From contig NZ_JAMTCS010000004.1 of assembly GCF_024171955.1 (NCBI RefSeq), positions 124,001 to 188,000 of the forward strand: DNA of 64,000 nt, read 5' to 3'. Below are positions 1 through 10,807 of this stretch, in pieces. Position numbers and translations under genes: made by a program. The stretch's first letter is position 1, and every line of letters starts with the position of its first letter. The notes under the pieces were generated by a model. That model was given only the letters and a program-made list of their open reading frames with translations, did not search any database and had not been told where the DNA came from. This DNA comes from Promicromonospora thailandica. Its GTDB lineage: Bacteria > Actinomycetota > Actinomycetes > Actinomycetales > Cellulomonadaceae.

Positions 1-2364
1 GCCGGCCTCCTGCTGTTGCTCACCTACCGCAGCGACGACGTCGGCCGCGCCCACCCGCTGCGCGCGGTCATGGCCGAGCTGGGCCGCGCCCGGCTCGTCA
101 CGCGGCTCGACCTCGACCGTCTCGGCGCCGACGAGGTGCGCGAGATGGCGCAGGACCTGCTCGACACGTCCGCCGGCGCGGGACCCGGCACGGGACCCGG
201 CACGCTCGACCACGACCTGCTCGCCGACCTGACCGACCGGAGCGAGGGCGTGCCGTTCTACGTCGAGGAGCTGGTCGGGTTCCTCGGCACCGACCTGCCC
301 GGGACGCTGCGCGACATCCTGCTGCTGCGCTACTGGAACCTGAGCCACGGGGCCCAGGCCCTGTGCCGCGTGGCCGCTGCCGACGGACCCCGGGTGGCGC
401 ACGACGTGCTCGACGCCGTGCTGGACGAGGTGCAGGGTGCCCCCGCCGGCGCCACACGTGAGGAGACCGCCCGCGAGGCCGTGGACGCCCAGGTGCTGGT
501 GGCCACCGAGACCGGCTACGCGTTCCGGCACGCCCTGGTGCAGGAGGCCGTGTACGCCGAGCTGCTGCCGGGCGAGCGCCGTCGGCTGCACGCCGCCTAC
601 GCCCGGACGCTCGAGCCGACCACCGTTGCGGGCACCCGCTCGGTCGCGCGGCTGTCCCGGATCGCCGACCACTGGTGGCGCGCGGGCGTGCCCGACCGGG
701 CGCTGGCCGCCGCCGTCGCCGGCCACCGCGCGGCCGCCGCCGAGGCCGCCTCGGTCTCGGCGGTCTCGCTGGGCGAGCGGGCCCTCGAGCTCTGGGAGCA
801 GGTGCCCGACGCCGAGGACGTCGCGGGCCTGTCCCACCACGAGCTGCTCCGCACCGTCGCCGAGGCGCTGCGCGGCGCCACCCGCACCGCACGCGCCCTG
901 GCGGTGGCGCACCAGGCGATCGAGGAGTGGCCCGCCGACGACCAGGTCGGGCTCGCCCGGATGCTGTCCGACACCGCGCTCATCGCCGGGCACGCCGGGT
1001 CGGACGAGGGCGCCGAGCTCATCGACCGAGCCCTCGCCCTCGTGGAACCGGGCCGGGACGACACGGTGCGGGCCCAGCTCCTCGTGCTCCGGGCCCGCCG
1101 CGCGATGCTCGACGGCCACACCCGCGAGGGGGTCGAGGCCGCGACCGCCGCCTACGAGACCGCGGCTGCGGTCGGCAGCGACGAGCTGCGGTCGGTGGCG
1201 CTGAACCTGCTCGGCATGAGCCGTATCCAGCGCGGCGACACCGGCGGGTTCGTCGAGGTCGAGCGCGGTCGGGACGCCGCGGACGGGGCGTGGCAGGGCC
1301 TGAGCCGCTACTACATCAACGGGTCCGACGCCCTGCTCACGACGGGCGACTGGGCCGGCGCGGTACGGATCGCCGAGGAGGGCATCGTCGAGGCGCGGCG
1401 GCACGGTGCGTCGGAGGGGTCGCGCCTCATGCTCGAGGGCAACGTCGCCGAGGCCCGGATCGGGCTCGGCCGGTGGGCGGAGGCCGCCGCCTGGTACGAG
1501 CGTGCGCTGCCGCTGGTGCACGAGAGCGTGTACGCGGTCTATCTCAGCGAGCGCCTGACGTGGCTCGCGCTGTGGCAGGGGCAGGTGGAGCGGGCGCAGG
1601 CGGAGGCGCGGCGCCGGGCGTCGTCCTGGGACCGGTTCGGGCGGCTGGAGGCGCAGATCCGCGGCCGGGTCGCGGTGACCCGGGCCGAGCTGGCGTTGCT
1701 CCGGGACGATCCGGCGGCGGCGCTGGGGCACGTCGCGAGCGTGGTGGACCCGCACGAGCCGCACATCCCGGCCTACGACCTGCCGCGGCTCGCGGTCGCC
1801 GCCCGGGCGGTGGCGCTGCTGGGAGCGGACGACGGCCCGTACCGGGCGGCGCTGGCGGCGTACGCCGGCTGGCCCACGTTCCCCGTGTGGTCCGCGGTGG
1901 TCGAGGCCGAGCTCGGCACCGGGCCGTGGGCCGCCGTCGCGGAGCTGCCCGGCCCGGCGCACCTGCGGCCGTACGCGCTGCTGCGCGAGGGCGGGCGGCT
2001 CCTGGAGGCCGGCGAGCGCACTGCCGCGGGCCAGGCGCTGGAGTCGGCGGCCACCGAGGCGGACCGGATCGGGGCGGGCCTCGTGGCCGGGCGCGCGCGG
2101 GGCCTCGCGGAGCGGGCGGGGCTCGCCGCGCGGGCCGGCGGACCGCCGCCGGGCGGCGCGCCGTCGGCGGCCGGGGCGGACGCGCTCACCGCCCGCGAGC
2201 GGCAGGTGCTGGACCTCGTGGCCGAGGGCCTGACCAACGGGCAGATCGCCGAGCGGTTGTTCATCTCGGCCAAGACCGTGTCGGTGCACGTCTCGGCGAT
2301 CCTGCGCAAGCTGGGCGTGGCGACCCGCACCGAGGCGGCGCTGCGATCTACTCTCCTCCGGTGA
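1..2364 (+). CDS. LuxR-family ATPase transcriptional regulator, 5'-truncated by window edge
   Basis: The reading frame is open from base 1, so the N-terminus, including the P-loop, lies outside the window. The visible 787 residues begin in the AAA/STAND core (LLLLLTYRSDD, the usual sensor strand of LuxR-type ATPases). A long helical, TPR-like, Ala/Glu-rich middle follows. The protein ends in a LuxR/GerE helix-turn-helix over about the last 65 residues (LTARERQVLDLVAEGL...ISAKTVSVHVSAILRKLGV). The family consists of large ATP-dependent activators (MalT/LAL type). The stop overlaps the GTG start of the next gene (GTGA), which suggests translational coupling. Target genes and ligand are unknown. 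Confidence 0.9.
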   Translation, partial: AGLLLLLTYRSDDVGRAHPLRAVMAELGRARLVTRLDLDRLGADEVREMAQDLLDTSAGAGPGTGPGTLDHDLLADLTDRSEGVPFYVEELVGFLGTDLPGTLRDILLLRYWNLSHGAQALCRVAAADGPRVAHDVLDAVLDEVQGAPAGATREETAREAVDAQVLVATETGYAFRHALVQEAVYAELLPGERRRLHAAYARTLEPTTVAGTRSVARLSRIADHWWRAGVPDRALAAAVAGHRAAAAEAASVSAVSLGERALELWEQVPDAEDVAGLSHHELLRTVAEALRGATRTARALAVAHQAIEEWPADDQVGLARMLSDTALIAGHAGSDEGAELIDRALALVEPGRDDTVRAQLLVLRARRAMLDGHTREGVEAATAAYETAAAVGSDELRSVALNLLGMSRIQRGDTGGFVEVERGRDAADGAWQGLSRYYINGSDALLTTGDWAGAVRIAEEGIVEARRHGASEGSRLMLEGNVAEARIGLGRWAEAAAWYERALPLVHESVYAVYLSERLTWLALWQGQVERAQAEARRRASSWDRFGRLEAQIRGRVAVTRAELALLRDDPAAALGHVASVVDPHEPHIPAYDLPRLAVAARAVALLGADDGPYRAALAAYAGWPTFPVWSAVVEAELGTGPWAAVAELPGPAHLRPYALLREGGRLLEAGERTAAGQALESAATEADRIGAGLVAGRARGLAERAGLAARAGGPPPGGAPSAAGADALTARERQVLDLVAEGLTNGQIAERLFISAKTVSVHVSAILRKLGVATRTEAALRSTLLR

Positions 2365-3224
2365 CTGACGACCGGTATGGCTCCGACGTGCTGTCCCCCG
2401 AGTTCCCCGGCGCGCAGCGCGGGCGGCGCCCGACGTCCCAGCCCGTGCCCGCCGAGCTCGGGCTCGTGGTCGAGGAGGTCGAGACCGGCTGGGTGGGCGC
2501 CGTCGTCCGGGTGGAGAAGTCGGGCGGCATGCACCTCGTGGTCCTGGAGGACCGGCGGGGCCGCACCCGCTCCTTCCCCCTCGGCCCGGGTTTCTGGGTG
2601 GAGGGCAAGCCCGTGGTGCTGACCGCGCCCGTGACGCAGCGCGCCCCCGCGCCGCCCGCCCGCACGGCCTCCGGTTCCGTGGCGGTGCACGGCGCCCGGG
2701 CGCGCGTCGCGCGCGGCAGCCGCATCTGGGTGGAGGGCAGGCACGACGCCGAGCTCGTCGAGAAGGTGTGGGGCGACGACCTGCGCATCGAGGGCGTCGT
2801 GGTCGAGATGCTCGACGGCGTGGACCACCTCGCCGAGCGCCTCGCGGAGTTCGGGCCCGAGCCCGGCCGCCGTGTCGGCGTGCTCGTGGACCACCTGGTC
2901 CCGGGGTCGAAGGAGCAGCGGCTGGCCGACGAGGCCCTCCGCGGGGTGCCGGCCGGCACGGTGCTGGTGCTCGGTCACCCCTACGTGGACGTGTGGCAGG
3001 CGGTCCGCGCCGAGCGCCTGGGGCTGGAGCGCTGGCCCGTGATCGAGCGGGGCACGGAGTGGAAGCTCGGCATCCTGCGGTCCCTCGGCTGGCCTGCGCA
3101 GACACAGGCGGACGTCGCCCGCGGCTGGCAGCGCATCCTCGGCACGGTCCGGGACTTCCGCGACCTCGACCCCGCCCTGCTCGGTCGGGTGGAGGAACTT
3201 ATCGATTTCGTGACCGAGTCGTGA
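2361..3224 (+). CDS. DUF3097 family protein
   Basis: This 287-residue protein starts at a GTG that overlaps the stop of the upstream regulator. It has the actinobacteria-specific DUF3097 layout: an N-terminal SH3-like beta region (GWVGAVVRVEKSGGMHLVVLEDR) and then a Toprim-like stretch around residues 120-170 (RIWVEGRHDAELVEKVWG, then VVVEMLDGVDHL and GVLVDHLVPGSKE). The EGRHDAE and DHL elements look like the acidic positions of Toprim nuclease or primase folds. Its molecular role is unknown. Genes of this family often lie near lepA, hemW and hrcA in related genomes, which fits the position here. Confidence 0.88.
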   Translation: MTDDRYGSDVLSPEFPGAQRGRRPTSQPVPAELGLVVEEVETGWVGAVVRVEKSGGMHLVVLEDRRGRTRSFPLGPGFWVEGKPVVLTAPVTQRAPAPPARTASGSVAVHGARARVARGSRIWVEGRHDAELVEKVWGDDLRIEGVVVEMLDGVDHLAERLAEFGPEPGRRVGVLVDHLVPGSKEQRLADEALRGVPAGTVLVLGHPYVDVWQAVRAERLGLERWPVIERGTEWKLGILRSLGWPAQTQADVARGWQRILGTVRDFRDLDPALLGRVEELIDFVTES

Positions 3225-3248
3225 GGTCCAGCCTCTACGGTTGAGCCC

Positions 3249-3728
3249 ATGTCCGAGAACACACAGCAGCCGGAGCCGCCCCAGCAGCCCGGCCAGCCGT
3301 CACAGCCCCAGCCGGGTCCCGCCTACGGGACCCCGCAGCCCGGCCCGTCGCCCTACGCGGGCCAGCCCTACCCGGCCCCCGGCGCGTACCAGCCGCAGCC
3401 GCTCACGCCGTCCGACGAGCGCATGTGGTCGATCTTCGCCCACGTCGGCCCGTTCGTCATGAGCTTCATCGCCCCCCTGGTGATCTGGCTGGTCTTCCGG
3501 GACCGCAGCCGGTTCGTGGACCAGGAGGCGAAGGAGTCCCTGAACTTCCAGATCACGCTCGTCGTCGCACAGGTCGCGGCCGTGATCATCACCTTGGTCA
3601 CGTTCGGCATCGGCGGGATCGTCTACGTCGTGTTCATCGCGGCGATCGTGTTCCAGATCCTGGCCGCCGTCGCCAACAACCGGGGCGAGCCGTACCGCTA
3701 CCCGGTGAACATTCGCTTCATCAAGTAG
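3249..3728 (+). CDS. DUF4870 family small membrane protein
   Basis: This is a 159-residue protein. The first 50 or so residues are a Pro/Gln/Gly/Tyr-rich cytosolic tail with imperfect PYxGQP repeats. A Tic20/DUF4870-type membrane domain follows with three hydrophobic segments. Family signatures include ERMWSIFAHVGP and FVDQEAKESLNFQITL near the membrane, and a terminal RGEPYRYPVNIRFIK. The function is unknown. It is one of three consecutive membrane proteins here with similar low-complexity tails. The ATG at 3249 is preceded by only a weak ribosome-binding site. Confidence 0.88.
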   Translation: MSENTQQPEPPQQPGQPSQPQPGPAYGTPQPGPSPYAGQPYPAPGAYQPQPLTPSDERMWSIFAHVGPFVMSFIAPLVIWLVFRDRSRFVDQEAKESLNFQITLVVAQVAAVIITLVTFGIGGIVYVVFIAAIVFQILAAVANNRGEPYRYPVNIRFIK

Positions 3729-3742
3729 TCGCGCCTCGGACC

Positions 3743-3786
3743 ACGACGCGCCTGCCGCCGGGTGGACCGGCGGGCAGGCGCGTCGT
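3743..3786. terminator. Bidirectional hairpin terminator candidate
   Basis: A long GC-rich inverted repeat, with arms of about 18-20 bases and one bulged base, lies between the stop of the DUF4870 gene and the stop of the convergent membrane-protein gene. No clear T-tract follows, which is common in high-GC actinobacteria. Its position between convergent genes supports a shared terminator. Confidence 0.65.
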
Positions 3787-3813
3787 CGTTCGTGCGGGTG
3801 GTTCGCGCGGGGG

Positions 3814-4680
3814 TCAGGCCGCGACCGGGCCGCCGGTCAGGCGGCGGAAGGCGTAGGCCACCGCGATCGTGGTCAGCGGGATGGTCACCAGGAGACCGAT
3901 CAGGCACACGAGCGTGCCGACGATGTTGATGCCCAGGACGGCGAGCTCCAGCAGGAACACGGCGCCGAAGTTCTGCCCCACCTGGCGGAACGAGGTGGTG
4001 AAGGCCTCCCACGCGTTGAGGTTCCGGTCGACGACGTTGTGATAGGTGAACACCGAGAAGATCGCGACGGCGATGAGGCCGACGCCGCACAGGAGCACGC
4101 CCACGAAGCTGGCGGCGAGCAGCAGGAGCGCCGCCAGGACGACCATGCCGAAGCTGTTGACCTTGAACAACGAACCCCACGTCGCCTTCTCGCCGGACAC
4201 CTCGCGCAGCGCCGCGTTGACGCCCAGGGCGCTGAGCACGGACGTGACGAGCGACCCGATCAGCTGCAGCAACGAACCGCCGGCCGACGCTCCCGCGGCC
4301 GTGCTCGCGCTGATGTCACCGCGCATCGCGGCCTCGTTGATCTCCTGGAGATCGCCGAACGAGGGTGCGTTGAAGATCGCGCCCACGACGAACGTGAGCA
4401 GCACGAACAGCACCCAGAACAGCCAGTTCCCCGTGAACCGGCGCCAGCCGTACCCCAGCGCCTCGCCGACCGAGAACGGCGCGCCGGCCTGCGTGCCGTA
4501 GGTGTCGCCCGGGCCGCCGTACGCCGGCGGCCGGCCGGACTCACCGTACGCGGGCGGCTGGCCGCCGCCGTAGGCCGGGGGCTGCCCGCTCCCGTAGGCG
4601 GGCGGCTGGGCCGGGCCGGACGGCGGCGTGGGGCCGCCCGCACCCGGCTCGTAGGGGTTCTGCGGAGTGTTCTCGCTCAT
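3814..4680 (-). CDS. Multi-pass membrane protein with Tyr/Gly/Pro-rich N-terminal repeats
   Basis: This 288-residue protein starts at an ATG five bases after GGGAG. Residues 1-75 or so are low-complexity with repeated QPPAYG units. The rest contains about five hydrophobic helices (WLFWVLFVLLTFVVGAIFN, VVLAALLLLAASFVGVLLCGVGLIAVAIF, FGAVFLLELAVLGINIVGTLVCLIGLL). It ends TTIAVAYAFRRLTGG, a signature also seen in its neighbour (VGAYLVQRWTGEP), so the two are probably distant paralogues. No catalytic motif is visible. A role in the envelope is only inference. Confidence 0.82.
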   Translation of the reverse strand: MSENTPQNPYEPGAGGPTPPSGPAQPPAYGSGQPPAYGGGQPPAYGESGRPPAYGGPGDTYGTQAGAPFSVGEALGYGWRRFTGNWLFWVLFVLLTFVVGAIFNAPSFGDLQEINEAAMRGDISASTAAGASAGGSLLQLIGSLVTSVLSALGVNAALREVSGEKATWGSLFKVNSFGMVVLAALLLLAASFVGVLLCGVGLIAVAIFSVFTYHNVVDRNLNAWEAFTTSFRQVGQNFGAVFLLELAVLGINIVGTLVCLIGLLVTIPLTTIAVAYAFRRLTGGPVAA

Positions 4681-4794
4681 GTGGGCTCCCTGGTTGTCGG
4701 CTCTCCGACCACCACTTTCACCCTTTCTCCGCACCGTCGCACCCGGAAACTACCGGCGTGTCATCCGCCCTCCGGGCGGCGGTGCGCGGGGACC

Positions 4795-5766
4795 TCAGAC
4801 GTGCACCGGCTCACCGGTCCACCGCTGCACGAGATACGCCCCCACCAACAGCATCGCCGGGCCGAGCACGATCACGCCGAGGCCGCACGTGAAGACCGAC
4901 GCGAGGCCCAGTCCTGCGAAGATCGCGTACACCCCGAGCACGGCCGGCAGGTGCGTCAGCACCAGCCCGACGCCGGTCCCGAACGCCCGGCCGAGGCCCG
5001 CACCGCCGAGCAGCAGGAAGGGCACGGGCAGCAGGAGCAGGGTGAACACCACCTGCACGAGCCAGCCCACCATGGGCACCGTGGTCGCCACGAAGCCGAG
5101 CGCCCCGGTGACCACCGCGTAGGCGAGGAGGCCGCCGAAGCCGCGCAGCAGGAAGAAGTCGCGCAGCCGCACCGACCGCGTCCGCGTCGCGGCGAGCGCC
5201 CCCGCGTACAGGAGCGCCTGGAGCAGGAACCCGACGGCGGTGCCCGCCGCCGAGATACCGCGCGCCGTGACCGTCCGGCCCGCGGCCTGGGCGGCCGCGA
5301 CGGCCTCGGGGTCGGTCGCGTTCATGAGGGCGTCCACCGTGGAGGGGCTGAACGCCAGCACGACGGCGACCTGCGCCACGCCGACCAGCAGGCTCATGAG
5401 CACCCACGTGCCCCAGCTCGCACCGAACGCGCCCCAGCCCCAGCGCCAGGCGCGGCCGACCGTCGCCGGCTCCTCGGGCGCCCGCGGCCCGGGGTCCGCG
5501 GGTTGTGGCGCCGGGTACTCCGGGACGCCGTACCCCGGGAAGCCCGGGCCCGGCTGCTGGACGGGCGGGTACCCCTGGCCGGGCTGCTGCGGGTAGCCCT
5601 GACCCGGTTGCTGCGGGCGCGGCTGGTAGTCGGGCCGGCCGTACGGGTTGGCCGGGCGGCCGTAGGGGTCGCGCGGACCGTACGGGTCGAACGGTTCGGG
5701 CTGTTGCGGCCGGGGCTGCTGCTGTCCGTACGGGTCCTGCGGGGTCCAGCCGTCCGTGCTGCTCAT
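4795..5766 (-). CDS. Multi-pass membrane protein, distant paralogue of its neighbour
   Basis: This is a 323-residue protein with a Pro/Gln/Tyr-rich N-terminal tail (DPYG and QPGQGYP repeats, about residues 1-95) and then five or six hydrophobic helices. The C-terminus reads MLLVGAYLVQRWTGEPVHV. It lies 114 bases upstream of the paralogue at 3814-4680 on the same strand. The ATG at 5766 follows a GGGG-type ribosome-binding site. The function is unknown. Proteins of this type in actinobacteria carry disordered tails that could interact with cell-envelope or division partners, but nothing in the sequence proves this. Confidence 0.82.
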   Translation of the reverse strand: MSSTDGWTPQDPYGQQQPRPQQPEPFDPYGPRDPYGRPANPYGRPDYQPRPQQPGQGYPQQPGQGYPPVQQPGPGFPGYGVPEYPAPQPADPGPRAPEEPATVGRAWRWGWGAFGASWGTWVLMSLLVGVAQVAVVLAFSPSTVDALMNATDPEAVAAAQAAGRTVTARGISAAGTAVGFLLQALLYAGALAATRTRSVRLRDFFLLRGFGGLLAYAVVTGALGFVATTVPMVGWLVQVVFTLLLLPVPFLLLGGAGLGRAFGTGVGLVLTHLPAVLGVYAIFAGLGLASVFTCGLGVIVLGPAMLLVGAYLVQRWTGEPVHV

Positions 5767-5907
5767 CCACGTGCCCCTCGCCGGGCGGCGTCGGCCGCCC
5801 CCTCACCAGCTGAGCTGGTCCATCTCGACGGGCACAAAATACGACGATCCGACCACCGGAGCAAACAAACGATTTCGCCCGCAAGAGGACCCGGCGGACG
5901 CCGCCGG

Positions 5908-7176
5908 TCAGGAGGTCAGGTCACGCACCACGGCGTCGGCCAGCAGGCGGCCGCGCCGCGTCAGCACGGCGCGCGCGGGGCGGTCGCCCGCGCCCACCGC
6001 GGCCGGCCCGTCGAGCAGGCCGCGCGCCACGAGGCCGGCCACGGACGTGCGGCCCGACGGCGTCAGCACACCGAGGTCGAGGCCCTCCCGCAGGCGGACC
6101 CCGAGCATGACGCGCTCCAGGTGCGCCTCCGCGGCCGTCAGCAGCTCGCGGCCGGCGCCGGGGCTCTGCCCGGCCTCCAGCCGGGTCGCGTAGGCCCGGG
6201 GGTGCTTCACGTTCCACCAGCGGACGCCGGCGGGGTGCGCGCCGTCGTCGTCCGCCGAGACGTAGCTGTGTGCCCCCGGCCCCACGCCCCACCAGTCGTG
6301 GCCGCGCCAGTAGCCCACGTTGTGCCGGCACTCGTGACCCGGGCGCGACCAGTTGGACACCTCGTACCAGCGCAGACCCGCCGCGGTGAGCAGGTCGTCG
6401 GCGAGCTCGTACTTCGCGGCCTGGTCGTCCTCGTCGGGCAGGGTGACCTCGCCCCGGCGCACCTGGGCGGCCATCTTGGTGCCCGGCTCCACCACGAGGG
6501 CGTAGGCGGACACGTGGTCCACGCCGGTCGCCAGCGCGGCCTCGACGCTCGTGCGCCAGTCCGCCAGGGACTCGCCGGGCGTGCCGTAGATGAGGTCGAG
6601 GGACACGTCCAGCCCGGCGTCCCGCGCCCAGCGCACGACGTCGGGGATGCGCGCCGGGTCGTGCGTACGCTCCAGCGTGGCCAGCACGTGCGGCACCGCG
6701 GACTGCATGCCGAAGGAGACGCGCGTGAACCCGGCGTCGGCCAGCACGCGCAGCGACTCCGGCGTGACCGAGTCGGGGTTGGCCTCGGTGGTCACCTCGG
6801 CGCCGTCGGCCAGCCCCCACGTGTCGCGGACGCCGTCCAGCACGCGGGCCAGGTCGTGCGCGGGCAGCATCGTGGGCGTGCCGCCACCGAAGAAGACGGT
6901 GGACACCGCGGCCGGGGCGCGGCCGGCGTCGGCCAGCACGCGCCCGGCCAGGGTCACCTCGCGCAGCGCCGTGCCCGCGTAGGCGGCCTGGTTCGCACCC
7001 CCGCCGAGCTCGGCGGCCGTGTACGTGTTGAAGTCGCAGTACCCGCACCGCACGGAGCAGAACGGCACGTGCACGTACACGCCGAACGGCCGGTCGGACA
7101 CGTGGGCCGCGGGGCGCACCCAGGCCGGCAGCGCGCCGTCGTCCGGGACGGGGACGCCAGGGGGTAGTGCGGGCAC
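5908..7176 (-). CDS. hemW: Radical SAM heme chaperone HemW
   Basis: This 422-residue protein matches HemW (formerly annotated as HemN-like coproporphyrinogen oxidase). HemW binds heme and a 4Fe-4S cluster and delivers heme to haemoproteins. The radical-SAM motif is C40-x3-C44-x2-C47 (HVPFCSVRCGYCDFNTYT). Later signatures are FFGGGTPTML, TTEANPDS, RVSFGMQS, DLIYGTPGES and VSAYALVVEPGTKM. The GTG start sits directly behind the lepA stop (TAG-GTG), so the two genes are almost certainly cotranscribed. The lepA-hemW order is widely conserved in actinobacteria. Confidence 0.95.
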   Translation of the reverse strand: MPALPPGVPVPDDGALPAWVRPAAHVSDRPFGVYVHVPFCSVRCGYCDFNTYTAAELGGGANQAAYAGTALREVTLAGRVLADAGRAPAAVSTVFFGGGTPTMLPAHDLARVLDGVRDTWGLADGAEVTTEANPDSVTPESLRVLADAGFTRVSFGMQSAVPHVLATLERTHDPARIPDVVRWARDAGLDVSLDLIYGTPGESLADWRTSVEAALATGVDHVSAYALVVEPGTKMAAQVRRGEVTLPDEDDQAAKYELADDLLTAAGLRWYEVSNWSRPGHECRHNVGYWRGHDWWGVGPGAHSYVSADDDGAHPAGVRWWNVKHPRAYATRLEAGQSPGAGRELLTAAEAHLERVMLGVRLREGLDLGVLTPSGRTSVAGLVARGLLDGPAAVGAGDRPARAVLTRRGRLLADAVVRDLTS

Positions 7177-9042
<1,866 letters not shown>

Positions 9043-9175
9043 AGCGATCTCGCTCCGTCGTCAGGGGGTGGTCAGGGTAGGCGGGGCCAACCATCATTCT
9101 CCCACGTCCCGTGCGAGCGGGGGACGGGCGTGCCTACGGTCGAGGGACAGCGACCCCGACCGACGGAGGAGAACC

Positions 9176-9745
9176 ATGTCGCACCTGACCGGTAGGCAAG
9201 TGCTCGCGATCGTCACCAACTACGGCGTGGAGCAGGACGAGCTGATCGTGCCCCTGCGCCACCTGCGCGACCACGGCGCGGTGGTCACCCTGGCCGCGGT
9301 GTCCGGCGAGGACGTCCGCACCCTGGTGGGCGACGAGAAGCCCGGCGAGACGGTGGCGCCCGACACGACCGTGGCCGAGGTGGACCCGGCCGGCTTCGAC
9401 CTGCTGCTGGTGCCGGGCGGCACCATCAACGCCGACACGCTGCGCCTGCAGCGGGACGCGGTGGACGTCGTCGAGGCGTTCGCCTCCTCCGGGCGTCCCG
9501 TGGCCGCCATCTGCCACGGCCCGTGGCTGCTCGTGGAGGCCGGCAAGGTGTCCGGCGCCCGCCTCACGAGCTACCCGTCCCTGGCCACCGACGTGCGCAA
9601 CGCGGGCGGCACCTGGGTGGACGAGCCGGTCGTCCGGGACACGGGCGCGGGGTTCCCCCTCGTCACGTCCCGCAACCCGGACGACCTGCCCGACTTCCTG
9701 CGCGAGATCGAGGCGGTGCTGGAGGCGCACCGGCCGGGGTCCTGA
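9176..9745 (+). CDS. DJ-1/PfpI family type 1 glutamine amidotransferase-like protein
   Basis: This is a 189-residue single-domain protein of the DJ-1/PfpI superfamily (YhbO/PfpI-like), whose members are glyoxalases, deglycases, chaperones or proteases. The nucleophile elbow is AAICHGPWLL with Cys113 and His114. The strand-loop LLLVPGGTINAD and the ending LVTSRNPDDLPDF are family hallmarks. The ATG at 9176 has a strong GGAGGA six bases upstream. It appears to be transcribed alone, divergent from lepA. The exact substrate cannot be told from sequence. Confidence 0.9.
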   Translation: MSHLTGRQVLAIVTNYGVEQDELIVPLRHLRDHGAVVTLAAVSGEDVRTLVGDEKPGETVAPDTTVAEVDPAGFDLLLVPGGTINADTLRLQRDAVDVVEAFASSGRPVAAICHGPWLLVEAGKVSGARLTSYPSLATDVRNAGGTWVDEPVVRDTGAGFPLVTSRNPDDLPDFLREIEAVLEAHRPGS

Positions 9746-9760
9746 CCGGCGCGGCCGGCG

Positions 9761-10807
9761 TCAGGCGGGCCGGGCCGCCGCCGTCCGCGGCAGGATGCGC
9801 CGCAGCACGTCGGCGAGCGTGACCACGCCGAAGTCGGCACCGGGCCCGTCCGGCCCGTCGGCGTCGGACCGCGGCACGACGGCGAGGTGGTTGCCCGTCT
9901 CCCGCATGCGGGTCAGCGCGGTGTGCAGCGGCACGTCCGCCCCGAGCACGAAGACGGGCCGGGCGACGTCCGCCACGGGGGCGTCGTCGGGCAGCAGGAG
10001 CGTGTCGCGCACGTGCACCACGCCCTCGGGCCGGCCCTGCCCGTCCTGCACGAGGATGCGCAGGTGGCCGGAGGCGCGGGACGCCTCCTGCACGTGCGCG
10101 GCCGTGGCGCCCGGGCCGACGGCGGACGGCGCCGCGTGGCCGGCCAGCAGGTCCTCGACCGTCAGACGGCGCAGGTCGAGCGCCCCCGAGAGCTGGTCGG
10201 AGTAGGCCACGTCGAGCGCCCCGACGCTGGCCGAGTGCTCGACCAGGTGGCGCAGGTCGTCCGGCCCCTGGCCGGCGGCCACCTGGTCCGCGGGCTCGAC
10301 CCCGATCCGGCGCAGGCACCAGTTCGCCGCCCCGTTCAGCGCGAGGAGCGCCGGCCGGGTCAGCGTCATGAACGCCCGCATGGGCAGCGCCAGCATGATG
10401 GCGCTGGTCTCCGGGTGCGCGATCGCCCACGACTTGGGCGCCATCTCCCCCACCACCAGGTGCAGGAACGTGACCAGCACCAGGGCCAGCGCGAAGCCGG
10501 CGACGTCGGCGGCCCAGAAGGGGGCGCCCCACGTCTCGAACAGAGGCGTGAGCCAGTGGTGCACCGCGGGCTTGGTGATCGCACCGAGCGCGAGCGTGCA
10601 GACCGTGATGCCGAGCTGCGAGCCCGCCAGGAGCACGGTGAGCTCGCCGGAGCTGCGCAGCGCGGCCCGGGCGGAGCGGCTCGTGGGCGCGGCGTCCTCC
10701 AGCCGGTGCCGCTTGGCGGCCAGGAGCGCGAACTCCACGGCCACGAAGAACGCGCTGAGCGCGATGATGACGACGGTCGCGGCGGCGACCACCCAGGGGT
10801 TGCTCAT
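9761..10807 (-). CDS. CNNM/CorC-type membrane protein with CBS domains (second of a pair)
   Basis: This 348-residue protein has an N-terminal CNNM (DUF21) membrane domain (FFVAVEFALLAAKRHRLE, LAGSQLGITVCTLALGAITKP, HLVVGEMAPKSWAIAHPE) and a cytosolic CBS pair. It lacks the C-terminal CorC_HlyC domain of its neighbour. The family is tied to Mg2+/divalent-cation homeostasis. Its ATG overlaps the upstream gene's stop (ATGA at 10807-10804), so the two are translationally coupled and may form a heteromer. The GAMTKP-like GAITKP and GEMAPK motifs agree with other CNNM proteins. Confidence 0.92.
   Translation of the reverse strand: MSNPWVVAAATVVIIALSAFFVAVEFALLAAKRHRLEDAAPTSRSARAALRSSGELTVLLAGSQLGITVCTLALGAITKPAVHHWLTPLFETWGAPFWAADVAGFALALVLVTFLHLVVGEMAPKSWAIAHPETSAIMLALPMRAFMTLTRPALLALNGAANWCLRRIGVEPADQVAAGQGPDDLRHLVEHSASVGALDVAYSDQLSGALDLRRLTVEDLLAGHAAPSAVGPGATAAHVQEASRASGHLRILVQDGQGRPEGVVHVRDTLLLPDDAPVADVARPVFVLGADVPLHTALTRMRETGNHLAVVPRSDADGPDGPGADFGVVTLADVLRRILPRTAAARPA

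Noticed and set aside
4039-7167. 1042-codon plus-strand frame
   Set aside because: It is antisense to two membrane-protein genes and hemW; high GC keeps such frames open. The product is His/Arg/Ala-rich without domains.
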